From Bacillus tequilensis KCTC 13622 (lineage in GTDB: Bacteria > Bacillota > Bacilli > Bacillales > Bacillaceae), in contig NZ_AYTO01000034.1 in assembly GCF_000507145.1 (NCBI RefSeq), positions 434,001-498,000 on the forward strand: a stretch of DNA of 64,000 bases, given 5' to 3'. Under the pieces are notes generated by a model. It was not told the DNA's origin. It was given only the letters and a program-made list of their open reading frames with translations, and searched no databases. Shown here piece by piece: positions 8,863-17,837 of the stretch. Numbering within the stretch: the first letter of the stretch is position 1; each line of letters begins with the position of its first letter. Both the position numbers and the translations under genes were made by a program.

Positions 8863-9678
8863 TTGAAAGACAGAATCGAACGCGCAGCCGCTTTTATTAA
8901 GCAAAACCTGCCGGAATCTCCGAAGATCGGCCTTATTTTAGGCTCAGGTCTTGGCATTTTGGCGGACGAAATCGAGAATCCGGTAAAGCTGAAATATGAA
9001 GACATACCTGAATTCCCCGTATCTACTGTTGAAGGCCATGCGGGACAGCTTGTGCTTGGCACACTTGAAGGAGTTTCCGTTATTGCGATGCAGGGCCGTT
9101 TTCATTTTTATGAAGGCTATTCAATGGAGAAGGTCACTTTCCCTGTACGCGTGATGAAAGCGCTTGGCGTGGAAGCGTTGATCGTCACAAATGCCGCTGG
9201 CGGTGTCAATACTGAATTCCGTGCGGGTGACTTAATGATCATTACCGATCATATCAACTTTATGGGAACTAACCCTTTAATCGGGCCAAACGAAGCCAAG
9301 TTTGGCGCCAGATTTCCAGATATGTCTCAAGCCTATGACAAAGACCTTTCCAGCCTGGCTGAAAAGGTTGCGAAAGACCTTAACATTCCAATTCAAAAAG
9401 GCGTGTATACCGCTGTGACAGGGCCTTCTTACGAAACACCGGCTGAAGTCCGTTTCTTAAGAACGATGGGCTCTGACGCAGTCGGCATGTCTACTGTACC
9501 GGAAGTCATTGTAGCGAATCATGCGGGAATGCGGGTCCTTGGCATTTCCTGCATCTCTAACGCGGCAGCCGGAATTCTGGATCAGCCTCTAAGTCATGAT
9601 GAAGTAATGGAAGTGACCGAAAAGGTAAAAGCAGGATTCTTGCAGCTTGTTAAAGCGGTCGTCGCTCAGTACGAATAA
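8863..9678 (+). CDS. punA: Purine nucleoside phosphorylase PunA
   Basis: A 271-residue trimeric-type (family 2) phosphorylase that splits guanosine and inosine, and their deoxy forms, into base and (deoxy)ribose 1-phosphate. The signature runs through VEGHAGQLVLG, MQGRFHFYEGY and VTNAAGGVN; the base-binding region shows GPSYETPAEV and GMSTVPE with conserved Asn in ISCISNAAAG. It starts with TTG 8863 after ATAGGGGGAC. Being downstream of drm, it feeds pentose 1-phosphate directly to that mutase. Confidence 0.97.
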   Translation: MKDRIERAAAFIKQNLPESPKIGLILGSGLGILADEIENPVKLKYEDIPEFPVSTVEGHAGQLVLGTLEGVSVIAMQGRFHFYEGYSMEKVTFPVRVMKALGVEALIVTNAAGGVNTEFRAGDLMIITDHINFMGTNPLIGPNEAKFGARFPDMSQAYDKDLSSLAEKVAKDLNIPIQKGVYTAVTGPSYETPAEVRFLRTMGSDAVGMSTVPEVIVANHAGMRVLGISCISNAAAGILDQPLSHDEVMEVTEKVKAGFLQLVKAVVAQYE

Positions 9679-9701
9679 AAATTGAATGAATGCAAGATCA
9701 A

Positions 9702-9739
9702 AAGACAGCTGTGTCTGATATGACGCAGCTGTCTTTTTT
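9702..9739 (+). terminator. Rho-independent terminator of drm-punA
   Basis: AAGACAGCTG pairs with CAGCTGTCTT around a 14-base loop and ends in T6. Confidence 0.85.
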
Positions 9740-9777
9740 ATGCCCAAAAAAGATACGAAACATTTTCCATCAGTGGC

Positions 9778-9806
9778 GTATAAAACCATCTCGCTTGGAA
9801 AAAATA
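9778..9806 (+). promoter_or_regulatory. Predicted sigma-F (or sigma-G) promoter of dacF
   Basis: GTATA (9778-9782) and GGAAAAAATA (9797-9806), spaced by 14 bases, fit the forespore consensus GywTA and GGnnAnAnTw. dacF-spoIIA readthrough from a sigma-F promoter is established. Confidence 0.65.
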
Positions 9807-9836
9807 AAAAAGATTATGAAATGGAGGGCTTTTGAG

Positions 9837-11006
9837 ATGAAACGTCTTTTATCCACTTTGTTGATTGGTATCATGCTGCTTACATTTGCACCGTCTGCAT
9901 TTGCAAAACAAGACGGAAAACGTACATCGGAGCTTGCTCATGAAGCGAAGTCTGCGGTGCTGATAGAACGTGACACAGGAAAAGTGCTTTACAACAAAAA
10001 CAGCAATGAGAGACTGGCGCCTGCAAGCATGACGAAAATCATGACGATGCTTTTAATTATGGAAGCTTTAGATGAAGGCAAAATCAAAATGAGTGATAAG
10101 GTTCGTACAAGCGAGCATGCTGCTTCAATGGGCGGCTCACAGATTTTCCTTGAGCCCGGAGAGGAAATGACTGTAAAAGAAATGCTGAAAGGCATCGCAA
10201 TCGCATCGGGAAATGATGCTTCCGTAGCGATGGCTGAATTCATTTCCGGCTCTGAAGAAGAATTTGTGAAGAAAATGAACAAAAAAGCAAAAGAGCTGGG
10301 TTTGAAAAACACATCCTTCAAAAATCCGACCGGACTGACTGAGGAAGGGCATTACAGTTCTGCATATGACATGGCTATCATGGCTAAGGAATTATTGAAG
10401 TACGAATCAATCACGAAGTTTACCGGCACATATGAAGATTATCTTCGTGAAAATACAGATAAAAAGTTTTGGCTGGTGAATACGAATCGGCTGATCAAGT
10501 TTTATCCTGGCGTAGACGGTGTAAAAACAGGCTATACAGGTGAAGCGAAATATTGTCTGACAGCTTCGGCTAAAAAAGGAAACATGCGGGCCATTGCGGT
10601 TGTATTCGGAGCGAGCACGCCTAAAGAACGAAATGCACAAGTGACAAAGATGCTTGATTTCGCCTTTAGTCAATATGAAACGCATCCTTTATATAAACGA
10701 AATGAAATAGTAGCAAAAATAAAGGTCAAAAAAGGCAAACAAAAATTTGTTGAACTCACTACATCTGAGCCGATTTCAATCTTGACGAAAAAAGGCGAGG
10801 ATATGAACAATGTGAAAAAAGAAATTAAAATGAAAGACAATGTAAGCGCTCCGATTCAAAAAGGCCAAGAGCTTGGCACGCTCATTTTAAAAAAGGACGG
10901 AGAAGTACTCGCTGAAAGTCCTGTTGCTGCGAAAGATGATATGAAGAAAGCCGGGTTTATCACATTCTTGAAGCGGACGATGGGAGACTGGACAAAATTT
11001 AAGTAA
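9837..11006 (+). CDS. dacF: Forespore D-alanyl-D-alanine carboxypeptidase DacF
   Basis: A 389-residue penicillin-binding protein (PBP5 type) that trims stem peptides and so controls cross-linking of spore peptidoglycan. An N-terminal signal peptide ends around AFA-KQ (residue 23). The serine DD-peptidase motifs are complete: S64-MTK, S124-GN and K230-TG. A C-terminal beta domain follows from about 290. I start at ATG 9837 after ATGGAGGG; the longer upstream frame runs through the punA terminator. The gene precedes spoIIAA by about 95 bases, and its forespore promoter allows a second round of spoIIA expression. Confidence 0.95.
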   Translation: MKRLLSTLLIGIMLLTFAPSAFAKQDGKRTSELAHEAKSAVLIERDTGKVLYNKNSNERLAPASMTKIMTMLLIMEALDEGKIKMSDKVRTSEHAASMGGSQIFLEPGEEMTVKEMLKGIAIASGNDASVAMAEFISGSEEEFVKKMNKKAKELGLKNTSFKNPTGLTEEGHYSSAYDMAIMAKELLKYESITKFTGTYEDYLRENTDKKFWLVNTNRLIKFYPGVDGVKTGYTGEAKYCLTASAKKGNMRAIAVVFGASTPKERNAQVTKMLDFAFSQYETHPLYKRNEIVAKIKVKKGKQKFVELTTSEPISILTKKGEDMNNVKKEIKMKDNVSAPIQKGQELGTLILKKDGEVLAESPVAAKDDMKKAGFITFLKRTMGDWTKFK

Positions 11007-11038
11007 TTATGCCGAATGCCCACTAGTTTTGTCACGGT

Positions 11039-11068
11039 GAAGGAATTCATTCCGTCGAAATCGAAACA
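11039..11068 (+). promoter_or_regulatory. Sigma-H promoter of the spoIIA operon
   Basis: GAAGGAATT (11039-11047) matches the sigma-H -35 RnAGGAwww exactly; 12 bases later ATCGAAACA approximates the -10 RnnGAATww. CGTCGAA within the spacer resembles a Spo0A box. Sigma-H plus Spo0A control of spoIIA is established. Confidence 0.75.
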
Positions 11069-11101
11069 CTCATTATCCGATCATATCAAGGAGGAATGAG
11101 C

Positions 11102-11455
11102 ATGAGCCTTGGAATTGACATGCATGTCAAAGAATCTGTGCTTTGTATTCGATTAACAGGCGAACTCGATCACCATACGGCAGAAACCCTGAAGCAAAAC
11201 GTGACCCAATCATTAGAAAAGGATGATATCCGCCATATCGTGCTGAACTTGGAGGACCTTTCCTTTATGGACAGCTCGGGGCTTGGCGTTATTTTAGGAA
11301 GATACAAGCAAATTAAGCAAATTGGCGGGGAAATGGTCGTTTGCGCCATCTCTCCTGCGGTGAAGCGGCTGTTTGATATGTCGGGTCTGTTTAAAATCAT
11401 CCGATTTGAACAATCTGAGCAGCAGGCGCTGCTGACACTGGGGGTGGCATCATGA
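11102..11455 (+). CDS. spoIIAA: Anti-anti-sigma-F factor SpoIIAA
   Basis: A 117-residue STAS-domain protein. Unphosphorylated SpoIIAA displaces sigma-F from SpoIIAB in the forespore; SpoIIAB phosphorylates it on serine 58 (MDSSGLG, D57-S58-S59), and SpoIIE removes the phosphate. I start at the ATG at 11102, spaced correctly after AAGGAGG, not the in-frame ATG at 11096 that nearly abuts it. Its TGA overlaps the spoIIAB ATG (ATGA), giving translational coupling and matched stoichiometry. Confidence 0.98.
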   Translation: MSLGIDMHVKESVLCIRLTGELDHHTAETLKQNVTQSLEKDDIRHIVLNLEDLSFMDSSGLGVILGRYKQIKQIGGEMVVCAISPAVKRLFDMSGLFKIIRFEQSEQQALLTLGVAS

Positions 11456-11892
11456 AAAACGAAATGCACCTTGAATTTTCTGCCCTCAGCCAAAATGAAT
11501 CATTTGCCCGTGTGACAGTTGCTTCATTTATAGCTCAGCTGGACCCGACAATGGATGAACTGACCGAAATCAAGACAGTTGTGTCAGAGGCTGTCACGAA
11601 TGCTATTATCCACGGATATGAAGAGAACTGCGACGGAAAGGTTTACATTTCAGTGACGCTGGAAGATCATGTCGTATATATGACCATTCGTGATGAAGGC
11701 AGGGGCATTACAGATCTCGAAGAAGCCCGTCAGCCCTTATTCACGACGAAGCCTGAGCTTGAGCGCTCTGGAATGGGCTTTACCATTATGGAGAATTTCA
11801 TGGATGATGTCAGCATCGACTCATCGCCTGAGATGGGAACGACGATTCGCTTAACAAAGCACTTATCAAAAAGCAAAGCGCTTTGTAATTAA
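11452..11892 (+). CDS. spoIIAB: Anti-sigma-F factor and serine kinase SpoIIAB
   Basis: A 146-residue GHKL-type ATPase that binds and inhibits sigma-F and phosphorylates SpoIIAA. The N box is [14 protein letters not shown] (N50 region), the G1 box is RDEGRGI, and the G2-like lid contains [13 protein letters not shown]. Cytoplasmic, no membrane segment. It is the middle gene of the spoIIA operon, overlapping spoIIAA by four bases and followed by sigF after 11 bases. Confidence 0.98.
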   Translation: MKNEMHLEFSALSQNESFARVTVASFIAQLDPTMDELTEIKTVVSEAVTNAIIHGYEENCDGKVYISVTLEDHVVYMTIRDEGRGITDLEEARQPLFTTKPELERSGMGFTIMENFMDDVSIDSSPEMGTTIRLTKHLSKSKALCN

Positions 11893-11903
11893 GGAGATTT
11901 GTT

Positions 11904-12671
11904 ATGGATGTGGAGGTTAAGAAAAACGGCAAGAACGCTCAGCTGAAGGATCATGAAGTAAAGGAATTAATCAAACAAAGCCAAAATGGCGACCAGCAGG
12001 CAAGAGACCTCCTCATAGAAAAAAACATGCGTCTTGTTTGGTCTGTCGTACAGCGGTTTTTAAACAGAGGATACGAGCCTGACGATCTCTTCCAGATCGG
12101 CTGCATCGGGCTGTTAAAATCTGTTGACAAATTTGATTTATCCTATGATGTGCGCTTTTCAACGTATGCAGTGCCGATGATTATCGGTGAAATCCAGCGT
12201 TTTATCCGAGATGACGGGACCGTAAAGGTGTCAAGGTCATTAAAAGAGCTCGGAAACAAAATCCGTCGCGCGAAGGATGAACTTTCAAAAACACTGGGCA
12301 GAGTGCCGACGGTGCAGGAGATCGCCGACCATTTGGAGATTGAGGCAGAAGATGTCGTACTCGCCCAAGAGGCGGTAAGGGCTCCGTCATCGATTCACGA
12401 AACTGTTTATGAGAATGACGGAGATCCGATTACCCTTCTTGATCAAATTGCTGACAACTCGGAAGAAAAATGGTTTGACAAGATTGCGCTGAAAGAAGCG
12501 ATCAGCGATTTGGAGGAAAGAGAAAAACTAATCGTCTATCTCAGGTATTATAAAGACCAGACGCAGTCCGAGGTGGCTGAGCGGCTTGGGATCTCTCAAG
12601 TTCAGGTTTCGAGGCTTGAAAAGAAAATATTAAAACAGATCAAGGTTCAAATGGATCATACGGATAGCTAG
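11904..12671 (+). CDS. sigF: RNA polymerase sigma-F factor
   Basis: A 255-residue sigma factor of the sigma-B/F/G subfamily, the first forespore-specific sigma. Region 2 includes RLVWSVVQRFLNRGYEPDDL and the -10 recognition helix (YDVRFSTYAVPMIIGEIQRF); region 3 is around 100-150, and region 4 has the helix-turn-helix QSEVAERLGISQVQVSRLEK near the C terminus. Activity depends on release from SpoIIAB after asymmetric septation. The ribosome site TAAGGAGAT fits ATG 11904. Confidence 0.98.
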   Translation: MDVEVKKNGKNAQLKDHEVKELIKQSQNGDQQARDLLIEKNMRLVWSVVQRFLNRGYEPDDLFQIGCIGLLKSVDKFDLSYDVRFSTYAVPMIIGEIQRFIRDDGTVKVSRSLKELGNKIRRAKDELSKTLGRVPTVQEIADHLEIEAEDVVLAQEAVRAPSSIHETVYENDGDPITLLDQIADNSEEKWFDKIALKEAISDLEEREKLIVYLRYYKDQTQSEVAERLGISQVQVSRLEKKILKQIKVQMDHTDS

Positions 12672-12697
12672 TCTGCGATGCAGGCTGGCTTTTTTTG
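12666..12697 (+). terminator. Rho-independent terminator of spoIIA
   Basis: AGCTAGTCTGC pairs with GCAGGCTGGCT (G-T pairs) across a GAT loop, followed by T7; the stem overlaps the sigF stop codon. Confidence 0.85.
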
Positions 12698-12737
12698 TGC
12701 GTGAAAGCGTGGTAATTTATGGTCTTTTCAAGCGGAT

Positions 12738-12766
12738 GAATGAGAACAACATCGAACCACATACTA
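12738..12766 (+). promoter_or_regulatory. Predicted sigma-G promoter of spoVA
   Basis: GAATGA (12738-12743) and CATACTA (12760-12766) with a 16-base spacer match sigma-G consensus (GhATR, CATnnTA). Sigma-G control of spoVA is established. Confidence 0.75.
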
Positions 12767-12798
12767 CATATATAACCACCGAAAGATGGTGATCAATG

Positions 12799-13419
12799 AT
12801 GGAACGACGTATATTTATCCGACTTCGCCACCGGGTGCTGGCTCATCCGGGGGATATCATCACAGTTGGAGATGCCGCACAAATTGAAGGACAGCTTCAG
12901 CTGAAAAACAAACTTTCAGCTATGCCGCTTTACCAGGTGAGCGAAAAAGATAAAAATATCGTAATTTTGGATATCATACAAGTCCTCAAAGCCATTCATT
13001 TACAGGATCCGACACTTGATGTTCAAACGGTAGGCGGAGCAGAAACCATTGTTGAAATTCAGTACCGGAAACGGCAATTATCAACAGTTCTGTTTGTCGG
13101 TGTTTGGCTGCTTTTGTTTATCGGATCGTGTCTGGCTATCATGAACTTTCATGAAGATGTAAGCATGAGAGATGTTCATATCGCACTGTATGAAATCATA
13201 ACCGGAGAGAAGAATGACTATCCATATTTGCTCCAAATCCCATACAGCATCGGTTTGGGACTGGGAATGATCGTGTTTTTTAACCACATATTTAAAAAAC
13301 GTCTTAATGAAGAGCCCAGCCCGCTGGAGGTCGAGATGTTTAACTATCAGCTCGATCTCGATCAATATGTGGCCATGCATGAGAATCGAGAAACATTAAA
13401 GGACCTGCATGATCGTTAG
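12799..13419 (+). CDS. spoVAA: Stage V sporulation protein SpoVAA
   Basis: A 206-residue first product of the spoVA operon. The N-terminal half is soluble and basic; two hydrophobic segments occur near 95-115 and 145-165. SpoVA proteins form the inner-membrane machinery that loads Ca-dipicolinate into the forespore and releases it on germination. Two consecutive ATGs occur at 12796 and 12799; I use the second because of its spacing from GGTGATC, but either is possible. The 3' end overlaps spoVAB. Confidence 0.95.
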   Translation: MERRIFIRLRHRVLAHPGDIITVGDAAQIEGQLQLKNKLSAMPLYQVSEKDKNIVILDIIQVLKAIHLQDPTLDVQTVGGAETIVEIQYRKRQLSTVLFVGVWLLLFIGSCLAIMNFHEDVSMRDVHIALYEIITGEKNDYPYLLQIPYSIGLGLGMIVFFNHIFKKRLNEEPSPLEVEMFNYQLDLDQYVAMHENRETLKDLHDR

Positions 13420-13834
13420 TGTATTGTTCATTATTTTTGTCGGGCTCGGCGGAGGCATCACGGTGGGGGCGGGCTTCGTTGCTTTTTTAACCGTAATGGG
13501 AATCATTCCGCGGCTGATGCAGCTCACCAAAACGATGAGATTTGTTCAGGCTTATGAAGCGGCTGTTATACTAGGCGCGGTTTGCGGGGGATGGGAGACG
13601 CTCCATATGCACCATCTTTTTTTGACAAAATGGATTGCCGTGCCGGTCGGGCTGTTGGCAGGTTTGTTTGTCGGGATGCTTGCGGCCGCTCTTACAGAGG
13701 TTTTGAATGTGCTGCCGATTTTAGCAAAACGAATCGGGCTCAGAAGTAAAATTATTATTCTGTTGATGGCCATCGTGATTGGGAAAATCGCGGGATCTTT
13801 ATTTCACTGGCTGTATTTTATTGATCATTCATAG
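13409..13834 (+). CDS. spoVAB: Stage V sporulation protein SpoVAB
   Basis: A 141-residue hydrophobic protein with four predicted membrane segments and a glycine-rich first segment ([17 protein letters not shown]). It is part of the SpoVA dipicolinate channel complex. The ATG lies 11 bases inside the end of spoVAA, indicating coupled translation; spoVAC follows 13 bases later. Its individual role is not defined. Confidence 0.95.
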   Translation: MIVSVLFIIFVGLGGGITVGAGFVAFLTVMGIIPRLMQLTKTMRFVQAYEAAVILGAVCGGWETLHMHHLFLTKWIAVPVGLLAGLFVGMLAAALTEVLNVLPILAKRIGLRSKIIILLMAIVIGKIAGSLFHWLYFIDHS

Positions 13835-13847
13835 GGAGGCTTTTAAG

Positions 13848-14300
13848 ATGACAAACATAAAAGAAAACTACAAATCAAAAGTGAAAACATATCAGCCTAA
13901 GCCGCCTTACGTCTGGAACTGTGTAAAAGCTTTTCTGGTAGGCGGTCTGATCTGCGCGATCGGGCAAGGTCTGCAAAATTTTTATATCCATTTCTTTAAT
14001 TTTAATGAAAAAACAGCGGGAAATCCGACTGCGGCAACATTGATATTAATTTCAGCTTTGCTTACCGGATTCGGCATCTATGACAGAATCGGACAGTTTG
14101 CAGGAGCCGGTTCAGCCGTACCGGTCACAGGTTTTGCCAACAGTATGGCCAGTGCTGCTCTTGAATATAAAAGCGAAGGGTTAGTGCTCGGAGTAGCGAC
14201 AAACATGTTTAAACTGGCGGGGAATGTCATTGTTTTCGGTGTTGTGGCCGCGTATATTGTCGGAATGATACGGTTTGCTTTTGAGAAACTGATGTCATAG
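13848..14300 (+). CDS. spoVAC: Stage V sporulation protein SpoVAC
   Basis: A 150-residue integral membrane protein with four hydrophobic segments, a basic N-terminal tail of about 35 residues and the family motif GFGIYDRIGQFAGAGSAVPV. In B. subtilis SpoVAC behaves as a mechanosensitive channel for dipicolinate release. It is related in sequence to SpoVAEB downstream, which repeats the same motif. ATG 13848 follows AGGGAGGC; the longer frame from 13779 overlaps spoVAB without a ribosome site. Confidence 0.96.
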   Translation: MTNIKENYKSKVKTYQPKPPYVWNCVKAFLVGGLICAIGQGLQNFYIHFFNFNEKTAGNPTAATLILISALLTGFGIYDRIGQFAGAGSAVPVTGFANSMASAALEYKSEGLVLGVATNMFKLAGNVIVFGVVAAYIVGMIRFAFEKLMS

Positions 14301-14312
14301 GAGGAGAAGAAA

Positions 14313-15329
14313 ATGAAATTAACAGGAAAGCAAACCTGGGTGTTTGAACATCCCTTATTTGTCAACTCAGCGGGAACGGCAGCGGGTCCAAAGGAAAAAG
14401 ACGGACCGCTCGGGTCTTTATATGATAAAACCTACGACGATATGCACTGTAATCAAAAAAGCTGGGAAATGGCTGAACGCCAGCTGATGGAAGATGCGAT
14501 TACGTCAGCGCTTCAAAAAAATAATCTGACAAAAGATGATATTGATCTATTGCTGGCAGGTGACTTGCTGAATCAAAACGTGACCGCCAATTATGTGGCA
14601 AGACACTTGAAAATTCCGTTTCTTTGTATGTTTGGCGCCTGTTCAACATCAATGGAAACAGTGGCTGTCGCATCGGCCTTGGTTGACGGCGGGTTTGCCA
14701 AAAGGGCCCTCGCTGCTACCAGCAGTCATAATGCCACAGCGGAAAGGCAGTTTCGCTATCCCACAGAATATGGAGGCCAAAAACCGGACACTGCCACCTC
14801 TACTGTAACCGGAAGCGGTGCAGTTGTCATCAGTCAGACACCGGGTGATATCCAAATCACAAGCGCGACAGTCGGAAAGGTTTCTGACTTGGGGATAACA
14901 GATCCGTTTGATATGGGATCGGCCATGGCTCCGGCTGCAGCTGATACGATTAAACAGCATTTTAAAGATCTCAACCGGACAGCGGATGACTATGATCTTA
15001 TCCTGACAGGTGACCTGTCAGGCGTCGGCTCTCCCATCGTAAAAGATATCTTAAAGGAAGATGGCTATCCGGTCGGCACAAAGCATGATGATTGCGGTCT
15101 TCTGATTTACACTCCGGATCAGCAGGTCTTTGCCGGAGGGAGCGGCTGCGCTTGTTCAGCGGTTGTCACCTACTCTCACATTTTTAAGCAGCTGAGAGAA
15201 GGGAACTTAAACCGTGTATTTGTCGTGGCAACCGGGGCGCTGTTAAGCCCGACGATGATCCAGCAAAAAGAAACCATCCCAACCATCGCCCATGGGGTTG
15301 TATTTGAGCGTGCAGGAGGTGCATCTTAA
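14313..15329 (+). CDS. spoVAD: Stage V sporulation protein SpoVAD
   Basis: A 338-residue soluble, membrane-associated protein with a thiolase-like fold. [19 protein letters not shown] includes the cysteine at the position equivalent to ketosynthase active sites, and [15 protein letters not shown] lies near the C terminus. SpoVAD binds dipicolinic acid directly and is required for its uptake into the forespore. It follows spoVAC by 12 bases behind AGGAGGAG, and spoVAEB begins one base after its stop. Confidence 0.96.
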   Translation: MKLTGKQTWVFEHPLFVNSAGTAAGPKEKDGPLGSLYDKTYDDMHCNQKSWEMAERQLMEDAITSALQKNNLTKDDIDLLLAGDLLNQNVTANYVARHLKIPFLCMFGACSTSMETVAVASALVDGGFAKRALAATSSHNATAERQFRYPTEYGGQKPDTATSTVTGSGAVVISQTPGDIQITSATVGKVSDLGITDPFDMGSAMAPAAADTIKQHFKDLNRTADDYDLILTGDLSGVGSPIVKDILKEDGYPVGTKHDDCGLLIYTPDQQVFAGGSGCACSAVVTYSHIFKQLREGNLNRVFVVATGALLSPTMIQQKETIPTIAHGVVFERAGGAS

Positions 15330-15330
15330 C

Positions 15331-15681
15331 ATGGACTACCTTTTGGCTTTTGTATGCGGCGGGGCCATTTGTATTGTCGGCCAGCTGCTTTTGGACATTT
15401 TTAAGTTGACGCCAGCCCACGTCATGACAACCTTTGTAGTGATTGGCGCGATCTTAGATGGATTTGGCATTTACGATAAATTTATTGAATTTGCCGGAGG
15501 AGGAGCCACCGTTCCGATCGTCAGCTTCGGCCATAGCCTTCTCCACGGTGCCATGCACCAGGCTCACATACACGGATTTATCGGAATCGGCATGGGGATT
15601 TTTGAGCTGACCTCCGCAGGTATTTCAGCAGCCATTCTCTTCGCTTTTATCGTAGCTGTTATTTTCAAACCGAAAGGATAA
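15331..15681 (+). CDS. spoVAEB: Stage V sporulation protein SpoVAEB
   Basis: A 116-residue membrane protein with four hydrophobic segments, paralogous to SpoVAC: both contain a GFGIYD(R/K)-I-FAG-GA-VP core. Here the motif is [22 protein letters not shown] 15331 follows GCAGGAGGTGC within the end of spoVAD. It is a separate gene from the soluble spoVAEA that follows, in accord with the corrected B. subtilis annotation. Confidence 0.93.
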   Translation: MDYLLAFVCGGAICIVGQLLLDIFKLTPAHVMTTFVVIGAILDGFGIYDKFIEFAGGGATVPIVSFGHSLLHGAMHQAHIHGFIGIGMGIFELTSAGISAAILFAFIVAVIFKPKG

Positions 15682-15688
15682 TGCCGAC

Positions 15689-16300
15689 ATGACGACAAAA
15701 CGCAAGGTCATACTGGTAACAGACGGGGATGTGTACGCCGCTAAAACAATTGAATACGCCGCAAGCAAGGTGGGCGGGCGATGTATTTCACAATCAAAAG
15801 GAAATCCTTCCATCCGCAGCGGCACGGAGCTTGTCAAGCTGATCACCTCAACTCCGTATGATCCTGTATTTGTCATGTTTGACGACTCCGGCCTGCAAGG
15901 AGAAGGTCCGGGAGAAACCGCTTTGATCTATGTCGCCACCCATCCGTCAATTGAAGTGCTCGGAGTGATTGCAGTTGCGTCAAAAACCCATCAGGCTGAA
16001 TGGACCAGAGTTGACGTAAGCATTGACCGCAATGGAGACATAACTGAATACGGCGTGGATAAAGTCGGTGAAAGAGAATTTGATGAACACAGAATGAGCG
16101 GAGATACAGTCTATTGCCTTGATAAACTTGATCTCCCGCTTATTGTCGGCATCGGGGATATCGGCAAAATGGGCAGAAAAGACGATATTTCAAAAGGATC
16201 GCCGATCACGATGAAAGCGGTCGAGTTTATTTTAGAAAGGAGCGGATATCATGCCGGATCACAAGGAAGAAAAAATTCGGGTTTATCGGAATCCAGCTAA
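15689..16300 (+). CDS. spoVAEA: Stage V sporulation protein SpoVAEA
   Basis: A 203-residue soluble protein with no membrane segment. The N terminus [19 protein letters not shown] and a central GLQGEGPGE loop are characteristic of this SpoVAE/AEA family. In spores it is associated with the SpoVA channel at the outer face of the inner membrane. It starts 8 bases after spoVAEB and its last 50 bases overlap the spoVAF start, so all spoVA genes are tightly coupled. Confidence 0.93.
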   Translation: MTTKRKVILVTDGDVYAAKTIEYAASKVGGRCISQSKGNPSIRSGTELVKLITSTPYDPVFVMFDDSGLQGEGPGETALIYVATHPSIEVLGVIAVASKTHQAEWTRVDVSIDRNGDITEYGVDKVGEREFDEHRMSGDTVYCLDKLDLPLIVGIGDIGKMGRKDDISKGSPITMKAVEFILERSGYHAGSQGRKNSGLSESS

Positions 16301-17732
16301 AAATGAAGCGTACTTCAAAAATCGCGTCGGGATGGGGACAAGCTATGATGTAGGGGTTCGAAAGCTCACCATTTTAGACCAAGAAATTCAGCTTTACTAC
16401 TTAAATGGATTATGCGATACGGCCTATATCATTCATTTAATGAGAGAGCTTGTGGCCATTAACAATCGGAAAGAAGATCCTGATGAACTGGTCGATATCG
16501 TCGAAAACAGGCTGTTAAACGCCCAGGTCGAAAAAGTAAAAACCTTGGATGAAACGACTGACCAAGTTCTGTCTGGGCTGGTCGCGGTCATTGTTGAAGG
16601 CGCAGGCTTCGCATTTATTATTGATGTCAGAAGCTATCCGGGCAGAAATCCGGAAGAACCCGATACAGAAAAGGTGGTCAGAGGGGCCAGAGACGGTTTT
16701 GTTGAAAATATCGTCGTCAATACGGCTCTTCTCAGAAGGCGGATCAGAGACGAACGACTTCGCGTCAAGATGACAAAGGTAGGCGAGCGGTCAAAAACGG
16801 ATCTGAGTATTTGTTATATAGAAGATATTGCAGATCCGGATCTGGTTGACATCGTGGAAAAAGAAATCGCTGCCATTGATGTCGATGGATTAACAATGGC
16901 TGACAAAACAGTCGAAGAATTTATCATTAAACAAGGCTACAACCCGTATCCTCTCGTCCGCTATACAGAAAGGCCGGATGTGGCTGCTAATCATGTGCTT
17001 GAAGGCCATGTCATTATTATGGTTGATACATCGCCAAGTGTGATTATCACCCCGACGACTTTGTTTCACCATGTTCAGCATGCCGAGGAATACAGACAGG
17101 CGCCTTCAGTCGGCACTTTTTTAAGATGGGTAAGATTTTTCGGCATCATTGCTTCCACTTTACTTCTCCCGATCTGGTTTCTATTTGTTCTTCAACCGGA
17201 CCTGCTGCCCGAGAATATGAAATTTATCGGTTTAAATAAAGATACACATATCCCGATCATTCTGCAGATTTTCTTAGCTGACTTAGGGATTGAGTTTCTC
17301 AGAATGGCGGCCATTCACACACCGACCGCTTTATCGACAGCAATGGGACTCATTGCCGCTGTTCTGATCGGCCAGATCGCCATTCAAGTCGGCCTGTTTT
17401 CGCCAGAGGTGATTTTGTACGTCTCACTTGCAGCAATTGGAACCTTTACGACGCCTAGTTATGAATTAAGCTTGGCTAACAAGATGGGCCGTCTTGCTAT
17501 TATGGTACTTGTTGCCTTATTTCATATAAAAGGGCTCGTAATCGGATTAACATTGCTGATTATCGCCATGGCAAGCATCAAATCCCTCCGTACACCGTAC
17601 TTATGGCCGATGATTCCCTTTAACGGCAAGGCGCTGTGGCAGGTGCTGGTCCGCACAGCGAAGCCTGGCGCAAAAGTAAGGCCTAGTATCGTTCACCCTA
17701 GAAATCGCTTAAGACAGCCTACCAATTCATAA
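16251..17732 (+). CDS. spoVAF: Spore germination-type protein SpoVAF
   Basis: A 493-residue protein of the GerA/SpoVAF family (germinant-receptor A subunit fold). A large soluble N-terminal domain (about 1-285) precedes four or five membrane segments between 290 and 445. Motifs include [21 protein letters not shown], split across residues 125-145, and [13 protein letters not shown]. It is the last spoVA gene and is thought to form a complex that amplifies germination signalling. The start overlaps spoVAEA by 50 bases behind GAAAGGAGCGG. Confidence 0.95.
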   Translation: MPDHKEEKIRVYRNPAKNEAYFKNRVGMGTSYDVGVRKLTILDQEIQLYYLNGLCDTAYIIHLMRELVAINNRKEDPDELVDIVENRLLNAQVEKVKTLDETTDQVLSGLVAVIVEGAGFAFIIDVRSYPGRNPEEPDTEKVVRGARDGFVENIVVNTALLRRRIRDERLRVKMTKVGERSKTDLSICYIEDIADPDLVDIVEKEIAAIDVDGLTMADKTVEEFIIKQGYNPYPLVRYTERPDVAANHVLEGHVIIMVDTSPSVIITPTTLFHHVQHAEEYRQAPSVGTFLRWVRFFGIIASTLLLPIWFLFVLQPDLLPENMKFIGLNKDTHIPIILQIFLADLGIEFLRMAAIHTPTALSTAMGLIAAVLIGQIAIQVGLFSPEVILYVSLAAIGTFTTPSYELSLANKMGRLAIMVLVALFHIKGLVIGLTLLIIAMASIKSLRTPYLWPMIPFNGKALWQVLVRTAKPGAKVRPSIVHPRNRLRQPTNS

Positions 17733-17780
17733 TCGCATTGAAACTGACTGAAGAGTATGATAATGTATGTCTTAATTATG

Positions 17781-17810
17781 AAAGGACAGTCTCTAAAACT
17801 GTCCTTTCAT
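17781..17810 (+). terminator. Weak hairpin after spoVA operon
   Basis: AAAGGACAGT pairs with ACTGTCCTTT across CTCTAAA, but only CATCC follows, so the T tract is limited to TTT within the stem. Termination may be partial and lysA partly co-transcribed with spoVA. Confidence 0.6.
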
Positions 17811-17837
17811 CCATAAGCGGAGAAAGAGGGAATGACA

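Noticed and set aside
17733-17837. Lysine riboswitch (L box) or T box before lysA
   Set aside because: The gap is only about 105 bases and lacks the conserved L-box or T-box core sequences.
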